From: Achatina immaculata
Lineage: Eukaryota; Mollusca; Gastropoda; Stylommatophora; Achatinidae
NCBI GenBank assembly: GCA_009760885.1
Contig: CM019715.1
Location: 20,078,503 to 20,142,502 of the forward strand
DNA length: 64,000 bases
Direction of reading: 5' to 3'
Position numbers and translations under genes: made by a program. Shown one piece after another: positions 56,687 to 64,000 of this stretch. The number at the start of each line of letters is the position of its first letter. Within the stretch, counting starts at the first letter, position 1. The notes beneath the pieces are model-generated. The model was not told the origin of the DNA, made no database searches, and saw only the letters and a list, made by a program, of their open reading frames with translations.

Positions 56687-56853
56687 ATAGCTGTCACAGA
56701 CGCACTGGATTGGTTGACAGCACATGCAAAGACATAAATATAACAATGCCTATATTTTAAGCAACTCCTAGCTGTCATAGAAGCACTGGATTGGTCGACA
56801 GCGCATGCAAAGACATAAATATAACAGTGCTTGTATTTTAAGCACCTGCTAGT
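56687..56853. repeat. 77-bp tandem duplication
   Basis: GCACTGGATTGGT, GCATGCAAAGACATAAATAT and TTTTAAGCA occur twice in order. Confidence 0.88.
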
Positions 56854-57429
56854 TGGAAGTGCTTTGTGCCTGCTTCACAGCCCGTCTACAGAGAGGTGGA
56901 GGGGGGTCAACTGTTCGTAAAGTTACTTCCATGTTTGTCATAGGAGCGCACAGTTCGGCAGGGCTGGTTACACTGGGACAACCAGCTGGGCAGATAATTG
57001 ACCGGGGAAGACGTTATTAATGTCCTAATGAAGCTCAATAGGGCAACAGATTTTCAACACAGAGTGGCACGTGACAGCCAGGAGTGAGTTAGTTGAGATT
57101 AAAACTTATTTATGTCACGCATGGACACCGCGGGAAACACGAAGTCGGCCTGCAACTGCTGCTACAGGTTTCTGTACTCTGAGCAACATGTGGACGAAGA
57201 AACGCGAGCATCCATAGATTTCTCTGATCTAACCAATCTACTTTACGATTAACTGACACCAGAACTACTAAGTTTTTTCTTCCTGACATTTTGCGTGACA
57301 TTAACTCTCAGGCAGCCAAGATCTGAATTAACTCTTACATGATTCTAAACTTGAGTTGGTTCACTCCAGTCGAGTGTTTAGCAAAAAGATGGCCCTGTAT
57401 TTCTCTTCCTCTTCTAACCTGTCTGTTTA
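56854..57429. other. no gene seen
   Basis: No supported feature. Confidence 0.4.
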
Positions 57430-58020
57430 TGCCATGAGCGTTGTAGGGAGTTTCGGACATTGGTCCAGAGCAAAGTGAGAGGCCTGGGTAGCTGTCATGT
57501 TATGTTTCCTCGCTGTGTCGTTCACCTCATCTATCCACCTTCTCCTTGGTCGTCCTCACGCCGTATATCCAAAGGTTTTCGTGTTGTATGATCTGGTTGA
57601 TTTGGATTCATGACTATCAAATATCTGAATCATTTAATTCCCTGATTTTCGATGTAGGTCTTGATTGGTGTAATTCCCACCATTTGCCTATTTATTTCAT
57701 TCCGCACTTGATCCCTTCTTGTCTTGTTTACTTAAGTATTTCATCTGGCATGTTGTTATCTTCATATCATGGTATCTGGTGAGTGTCCATGATTGGCGTT
57801 GATAACAGAGAATCGGGGTGAATATTGTTTGATAAAGTTGTTTTTTTTTTGTTTGGTGTTGCATCGAGATATCTGGATGTTTTAGGATTGGCGCAATGTT
57901 TACTTTATGAATTCTACATTCGATTTCTCTTTTTCCCATCCTGTATAACTGTGCTTCCTAGATAATTGAATTCAGTCACGTGATTGAGTTTTGTGTTATT
58001 TATAGACATGTGTCGTATGT
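57430..58020 (-). pseudogene. LINE family G: C-terminal half, minus strand
   Basis: Inverted reading: HIRHMSINNTKLNHVTEFNY + LGSTVIQDG near 57960, then KKKQLYQTIFTPILCYQRQS + WTLTRY near 57800, MKYLSKQ, a GRPRRRWIDEV-type basic motif near 57560 and the end ASHFALDQCPKL near 57460. This is the YLGS ... I-P-LCY-WTL ... GRPR order of RTE-like thumbs. Stops and shifts are present. The palm is lost. Confidence 0.8.
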
Positions 58021-58508
58021 GACGGAGACAGAACAAAATAGAGGGTTGCTGGGTATGGGGGAAGTACGGTGTGGCTACGTGCCACTGGGGCGCTACGCCT
58101 TCCGTGAGTGCCAATATGGGTCAGCCTGTAAGGCCCTGGTAAACTGGGTTCTGATGAAGCTGGGACAGGCCCAGCAAGCCTGTATTTATCAAAAGTCGTA
58201 TTTACAGATCTAACGTTTGCTACATCTAATCTATTTTCGTCCATCACGTGATTAAGGTCACGATTTGTTTGTTTGTTTAAATAGGTAGAAAACATTATAA
58301 ATGTATATTACTTGTGTACTCTGTTTCATACTGACAACAACACAGTTTTTGCTGATGTAGTGTGGTCTCACGCTGAACAGTAATAGAAAAAAGACAACTG
58401 AACGATGTAGATAATGAACAACTAAGAAGTAATTTTAAAATTCACATTATCCACCACATCAATGATTATATTAACCATGCACAAGTGTTCACCTAGCACT
58501 AAGATATC
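58021..58508. other. no gene seen
   Basis: No supported feature. Confidence 0.4.
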
Positions 58509-60690
58509 TGTGATCTGAGTTAGTATTGACAGCAGCTATGAGGAACTAAAGCTGGTAAGAACTAAGAAATTTGTGTTTTGAGTTAGTATTGACACCAGCT
58601 ATGAAGAACTAAAGCTGGTAAGAACTAAGAAATTTGTGTTTTGACTTAGTATTGACACCAGCTATGAGGAACTAAAGCTGGTAAGAACTAGGAAATTTGT
58701 GTTTTGACTTAATATTGACACCAGCTATGAGGAACTAAAACTGGTAAGAACTAAGAAATTTGTGTTTTGACTTAGTATTGACACCAGCTATGAGGAACTA
58801 AAATTGGTAAGAACTAAGAAATTTGTGTTTTGACTTAGTATTGACACCAGCTATGAGGAACTAAAACTGGTAAGAACTAAGAAATTTGTGTTTTGACTTA
58901 GTATTGACACCAGCTATGAGGAACTAAAACTGGTAAGAACTAGGAAATTTGTGTTTTGACTTAGTATTGACACCAGCTATGAGGAACTAAAACTGGTAAG
59001 AACTAAGAAATGTGTGTTTTGACTTAGTATTGACACCAGCTATGAGGAACTAAAGTTGGTAAGAACTAAGAAATGTGTGTTTTGAGTTAGTATTGACACC
59101 AGCTATGAGGAACTAAAACTGGTAAGAACTAGGAAATTTGTGTTTTGACTTAATATTGACACCAGCTATGAGGAACTAAAGCTGGTAAGAACTAAGAAAT
59201 TTGTGTTTTGACTTAGTATTGACACCAGCTATGAGGAACTAAAACTGGTAAGAACTAGGAAATTTGTGTTTTGACTTAGTATTGACACCAGCTATGAGGA
59301 ACTAAAACTGGTAAGAACTAGGAAATGTGTGTTTTGACTTAGTATTGACACCAGCTATGAGGAACTAAAGCTGGTAAGAACTAAGAAATTTGTGTTTTGA
59401 CTTAGTATTGACACCAGCTATGAGGAACTAAAGCTGGTAAGAACTAGGAAATTTGTGTTTTGACTTAATATTGACACCAGCTATGAGGAACTAAAACTGG
59501 TAAGAACTAAGAAATTTGTGTTTTGACTTAGTATTGACACCAGCTATGAGGAACTAAAATTGGTAAGAACTAAGAAATTTGTGTTTTGACTTAGTATTGA
59601 CACCAGCTATGAGGAACTAAAACTGGTAAGAACTAAGAAATTTGTGTTTTGACTTAGTATTGACACCAGCTATGAGGAACTAAAACTGGTAAGAACTAGG
59701 AAATTTGTGTTTTGACTTAGTATTGACACCAGCTATGAGGAACTAAAACTGGTAAGAACTAAGAAATGTGTGTTTTGACTTAGTATTGACACCAGCTATG
59801 AGGAACTAAAGTTGGTAAGAACTAAGAAATGTGTGTTTTGACTTAGTATTGACACCAGCTATGAGGAACTAAAACTGGTAAGAACTAGGAAATTTGTGTT
59901 TTGACTTAATATTGACACCAGCTATGAGGAACTAAAGCTGGTAAGAACTAAGAAATTTGTGTTTTGACTTAGTATTGACACCAGCTATGAGGAACTAAAA
60001 CTGGTAAGAACTAGGAAATTTGTGTTTTGACTTAGTATTGACACCAGCTATGAGGAACTAAAACTGGTAAGAACGAGGAAATGTGTGTTTTGACTTAGTA
60101 TTGACACCAGCTATGAGGAACTAAAACTGGTAAGAACTAGGAAATTTGTGTTTTGACTTAGTATTGACACCAGCTATGAGGAACTAAAACTGGTAAGAAC
60201 TAAGAAATTTGTGTTTTGACTTAGTATTGACACCAGCTATGAGGAACTAAAACTGGTAAGAACTAGGAAATGTGTGTTTTGACTTAGTATTGACACCAGC
60301 TATGAGGAACTAAAGCTGGTAAGAACTAAGAAATTTGTGTTTTGACTTAGTATTGACACCAGCTATGAGGAACTAAAACTGGTAAGAACTAGGAAATTTG
60401 TGTTTTGAGTTAGTATTGACACCAGCTATTAGGAACAAAAGCTGGTAAGAACTAGGAAATTTGTGTTTTGAGTTAGCGTTGACACCAGAAAATGAGGAAC
60501 TAAAGCTGGTAAGAACTAAGAAATTTGTGTTTTGAGTTAGCGTTGACACCAGAAAATGAGGAAATAAAGCTGGTAAGAACTAAGAAATTTGTGTTTTGGG
60601 TTAGTGTTGACACCAGAAAATGAGGAACTAAAGCTGGTAAGAACTAAGAAATTTGTGTTTTGAGTTAGTGTTGACACCTACACTAGGGAA
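58509..60690. repeat. 63-bp satellite, about 34 copies, with 12-unit higher-order repeat
   Basis: Unit GACACCAGCTATGAGGAACT + AAAACTGGTAAGAACTAAGAAATTTGTGTTTTGACTTAGTATT. Variant marks (AAATTGG, AAGTTGG, AACTAGG, TGTGTG, TTAATATTG) recur in the same order 756 bp apart, e.g. AAATTGG at 58801 and 59557. Edge units are more diverged. The unit contains stops in the plus frames. Confidence 0.96.
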
Positions 60691-61588
60691 CAGTGTTGCA
60701 ATTTTTTTCTCAACAAAATATCCAGAATTGCCCCAAAATATATCTAGAATTATCAATATTAAAAAAAATCCATTTATTTAAAAAAATTATCCAGGAAATA
60801 TGTTAATGTTTTAAATAATATATAAGTGAAAATTAATGGGTAATTTTAATTAAAAGTAATATTGAGATAGCGTTAATTATTTGATCAAGTCATACAAAAG
60901 GTGAATGTCACTGTCATCTGTGTTTGAGGGACTTAGTTAATGAAATGATGCAAGGGCTTCATCCCCTGCAGATCTATTTTTATGTGCAGCCATTATTTTC
61001 ATATCTTTTAATATCTTTGACGGGAAACTTAAAAAGAGCAGTAGCAGTTTCCATGTTTTCATAAGCTGAATTTGATTAGTAGAATAGTAAGAATTTCTAA
61101 TTAAACTTCACATTCACCAAGTTAGTGAATACAACCATTTCTGTGTGTACTGTCTGTAAGTGTCCTTAGTCCAGATTCATCTCAATTAATATATTTTAAA
61201 GCTCCTGCACAATATTCTCGGCATCACACCTGTCCAATTCGGCAAGTTAAAGGTAAACAGTATGACGCATGCGCAAAAGTCTTTAACTTAACTGAATAAG
61301 TCCCAAATTCGGCATGCGTCGGTGTTGCCAGTTTGCAATACATTAAAGAACTGAAACATTTATTTATTTTCAGAGAAATGGTTAATTATGGAAGATTAAC
61401 TAAAAAATTTTTTTCTTTTCTCTGTTATTTTTTATTTTTGGTGGACTGTCGGAAAATTATCGAGAATTATCTAGATTTAATTAAAATGATCTAGAGTTAC
61501 AGCCAACATCTAGATGACTATTTTCATTATCTAGATGGGACAAAAATTATTTAAATCTGAATATAAAATATCTAAATTGGCAACACTG
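60691..61588. mobile_element. hAT-like non-autonomous DNA transposon, about 900 bp
   Basis: Left end CAGTGTTGCAATTTTT, right end read inverted CAGTGTTGCCAATTTAG. CAGTGTTGCCA is a common hAT-type end. The flanks CTAGGGAA and GTAAGGAA match at 6 of 8 bases, consistent with an 8-bp TSD. Inner ends carry repeated ATCTAGA/ATTATCTAG motifs. No transposase frame. It sits in the last 63-bp satellite unit. Confidence 0.75.
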
Positions 61589-61794
61589 GTAAGGAACTAA
61601 GGTTAAGCATCCCCGACTTTTGATGCATGTTCTCTGATATCAGTATAAAGTGATATTAAAACTGTCCAAACATTGTAAAGATTGATGTTTTCCACATGAC
61701 GATGATGCTGGTGGGCCGTTTGAGAAATGGAAAGAAAGTATCACACAACACATCACAGTTTAGTGTTTCAGTCTTGACACACAACCAGCAACAG
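61589..61794. other. no gene seen
   Basis: Short spacer. Confidence 0.4.
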
Positions 61795-61937
61795 CGACAA
61801 ACTTCTGGCTCGCAAGTGCACAAGTAAATACTACAACAAGTGCACAGGTAAATCCTACAACAAGGGCACAGGTAAATCCTACAACAAGTGCACGGGTAAA
61901 TACTACAACAAGTGCACAGGTAAATCCTACAACAAAA
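61795..61937. repeat. 24-bp minisatellite, about 5 copies
   Basis: Unit CAAGTGCACAGGTAAATCCT + ACAA. Confidence 0.9.
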
Positions 61938-61949
61938 CAGTTAACACTG

Positions 61950-62225
61950 CTGGCACCAAATAGAATAACGTCACAACCACCAAACAGAATAACGTCACCA
62001 CCACCAAATAGAATAACGTCACCACCACCAAACAGAATAACGTCACCACCACCAAATAGAATAACGTCACCACCACCAAATAGAATAACGTCACCACCAC
62101 CAAACAGAATAACGTCACCACCACCAAATAGAATAACGTCACAACCACCAAACAGAATAACGTCACCACCACCAAATAGAATAACGTCACCACCACCAAA
62201 CAGAATAACGTCACCACCATCAAAC
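61950..62225. repeat. 24-bp minisatellite, about 11 copies
   Basis: Unit CCACCACCAAATAGAATAAC + GTCA with AACAGA variants. The minus frame (FYLVVVTL) is an artefact. Confidence 0.94.
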
Positions 62226-62349
62226 TACAGTCAACAAAAACACTACGGAAACATACGAGAAAGAATACGAGAAACACCATCACTAGGATGGACAGCAGAA
62301 ATATCACCACCGCCTTACTCAACAAAAGACTGAAAAAACGGATGCATTA

Positions 62350-62695
62350 CATCAATCTCATTCAACAGCCCAGAACCCAGCGACGCTCTCATTACATCAC
62401 TAAACGCTTTCGATACATCAATAACCACTCTCGACACATCAATAACTACTCTCGATACATCAATAACCGCTAACGTTACATCAAAAGCTGCTCTCGATAC
62501 ATCAGTAACCGCTTATGTCATATCGATAACTTCTCTTTACTCCAGTGACCACTCTTGCTACATCAACAGCCACTTTCGTTACATCAGTAACTACACTCGC
62601 TACAATCGCTCTCATACTTTCGCTAATTCAATAACCTCTCCCGTCAGACTAATACTTACTCTCGTTAAATCAGTAACCACCCTCGTTAAATAATA
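62350..62695. repeat. about 22-bp degenerate repeat (CTCTCGTTACATCAATAAC)
   Basis: Loose units. The same repeat continues at 62970-63190 and 63640-63850, interrupted by LINE B pieces. Confidence 0.85.
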
Positions 62696-62714
62696 AAAAT
62701 ATTAAAATTTAAAA

Positions 62715-62975
62715 AAAAATAATAAAACAAAGAAAACTTAAATATTTTGGACTCATTACACGTTTTGATAATCTAGAGAAGACCATCTAGGAAGGGTACG
62801 TAATGCGAGAAAGAGAAAGAGGAAGACCAAGGCCAAGATGAGTGCAAGACATCGTTGATGATCTGCAAATGGATGCATTAGTAGCAGGCCATTTTGCTCA
62901 CAACCGAGAGGCCTATAGGAGAGCTGTTAGGGAGGCAAAGTTCCACAAGGGACATGCAAATGAATGAATGAATGA
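62715..62975 (+). pseudogene. LINE family B: 3' end, copy in tandem unit 1
   Basis: Matches 17480-17716: CAAAGAAAAC, GAGAAGACC, GAAAGAGGAAGACCAAGGC, GCAAATGGATGCATTAG, CCGAGAGGCCTATAGGAGAG and GGCAAAGTTCCACAAGGGAC, then ATGCAAATGAATGAATGAAT as tail. A stop (TGA) replaces the Trp codon in the RRW motif in both tandem copies. Confidence 0.87.
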
Positions 62976-63339
62976 ACTCTCGTTAATTAATAACTGCTCT
63001 CATTAAATCAATAACAAGTCTCGTTACAGCCGTAATCGCTCTCATTGCATCAGTAACTGCTCTCGGTACATCAATAACTGCGCTCGTTACATCAGTGACT
63101 ACTCTTGATACATCAATAACTGAGCTCGTTATATCAGTGACTACTCTCGTTACACCAATAACCGCTTTCGTTGCATGAATGACTACTCTCGTTATACCAA
63201 GAACTCATCTCAGTAAAGAACAGGCCTCATTACACCAACAAGAACTGCATTAAGCTTATGAGATAAAAAAAAAAAACTCACGACAGACGTCAACATCATA
63301 GTGCGTATAGAAATCTTCTGACAGATGTCAATAACGTAG

Positions 63340-63341
<2 letters not shown>
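62750..63341. repeat. 657-bp tandem duplication, unit 1
   Basis: LINE B end, degenerate 22-bp repeat and a block ending GATGTCAATAACGTAGG. Repeated at 63407-64000 with few differences. Offsets are 658 at the LINE part and 656 at the end. Confidence 0.93.
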
Positions 63342-63342
<1 letters not shown>

Positions 63343-63399
<57 letters not shown>

Positions 63400-63406
63400 A
63401 TATATA
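63343..63406. repeat. (TA)n microsatellite
   Basis: TA run with one TTATAT break, lying exactly between the two tandem units. Confidence 0.96.
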
Positions 63407-63645
63407 ATTCTCATTACACATTTTGATAATCTAGAGAAGACCATCTAGGAAGGGTACACAATGCGAAAAAGAGAAAGAGGAAGACCAAGGCGAAGATGAG
63501 TGCAAGACATCGTTGATGATCTGCAAATGGATGCATTAGTAGCAGGCCATTTTGCTCACAACCGAGAGGCCTATAGGAGAGCTGTTAGGGAGGCAAAGTT
63601 CCACAAGGGACATGCAAATGAATGAATGAATGAACTCTCGTTAAT
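63407..63645 (+). pseudogene. LINE family B: 3' end, copy in tandem unit 2
   Basis: Same as 62755-62975 with a few substitutions (ACACAATGCGAAAAAG for ACGTAATGCGAGAAAG). Copied by the tandem duplication, not by separate insertion. Confidence 0.87.
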
Positions 63646-64000
63646 TAATAACTGCTCTCATTAAATCAATAACAAGTCTCGTTGCAGCCGTAATCGCTCT
63701 CATTGCATCAGTAACTGCTCTCGGTACATCAATAACTGCGCTCGTTACATCAGTGACTACTCTTGATACATCAATAACTGAGCTCGTTACATCAGTGACT
63801 ACTCTCATTACACCAATAACCGCTTTCGTTGCATGAATGACTACTCTCGTTATACCAAGAACTCATCTCAGTAAAGAACAGGCCTCATTACACCAACAAG
63901 AACTGCATTAAGCTTATGAGATAAAAAAAAAACTCACGACAGACGTCAACATCATAGTGCGTATAGAAATCTTCTGACAGATGTCAATAACGTAGGATAT
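63407..64000. repeat. 657-bp tandem duplication, unit 2 (runs to window edge)
   Basis: Second copy, including a LINE B end at 63410-63645. The window ends at the point where the (TA)n would begin again, so more units may follow. Confidence 0.92.

Overview
This window looks like nuclear DNA from an animal, most plausibly a mollusc or another lophotrochozoan. It is AT-rich, has almost no long open frames, carries very many mini- and microsatellites, and holds decayed non-LTR retrotransposons (LINEs), Penelope-like elements (PLEs) with GIY-YIG domains, a tRNA-headed SINE and hAT-like DNA elements. I see no operons, ribosome-binding sites or bacterial genes. The lineage call is inference from repeat content only.

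Only one stretch looks like part of a host gene: a candidate terminal exon at 615-1000, with a good splice acceptor, a Ser/Asp/Glu-rich C-terminal tail, a stop codon and downstream AATAAA signals. The other long frames are mostly tandem repeats whose unit length is a multiple of three, or retroelement remains.

The retroelements fall into families named A to H here. A: RT of CR1/jockey-like type with an (ATCA)n tail (12185-13500, 27530-29125, 30342-30412). B: RTE-like, C-terminus ending KGHAN, (TGAN)n tail (16233-17716, 50331-51188, 56143-56262, 62715-62975, 63407-63645). C: RT plus RNase H, (GAA)n tail (20550-22240). D: (TGA)n tail (25393-25504, 34408-34873, 45369-45815). E: 34960-35162, 45173-45302, 50607-50838. 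F: 7150-8435 and 47225-48330. G: 53863-54020 and 57430-58020. H: 4690-5010. Several copies have target-site duplications (TSDs) readable by eye. Two PLE bodies are present (17943-19430 minus; 37200-39726 plus), with a solo terminal repeat (33375-33600) and a fold-back derivative (49128-49563).

Layout: 1-6 kb, candidate exon and small repeats; 6-16 kb, minisatellites, family F and A remains; 16-22 kb, LINE B, a PLE and LINE C; 22.5-27.3 kb, a 2.2-kb segment duplicated in tandem; 27.5-37 kb, LINE A, minisatellites and nested LINE ends; 37-40.5 kb, the best preserved PLE and a 33-bp minisatellite; 40.5-54 kb, minisatellites with nested LINEs and a SINE; 54-58.5 kb, a GC-richer composite repeat and LINE G; 58.5-60.7 kb, a 63-bp satellite with a 12-unit higher-order repeat, ended by a hAT-like insertion; 61.6-64 kb, further minisatellites and a 657-bp tandem duplication that runs to the window edge.

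The points most worth a second look are the hammerhead-like motifs in the PLE ends with apparently compensating core changes, the long inverted repeats and 19-bp direct repeats around the 37-kb PLE, the fold-back PLE derivative, the filled/empty LINE site pair inside the 2.2-kb duplication, the SINE with a 12-bp TSD, and the shared (GAA)n tail of a LINE and a short repeat family.
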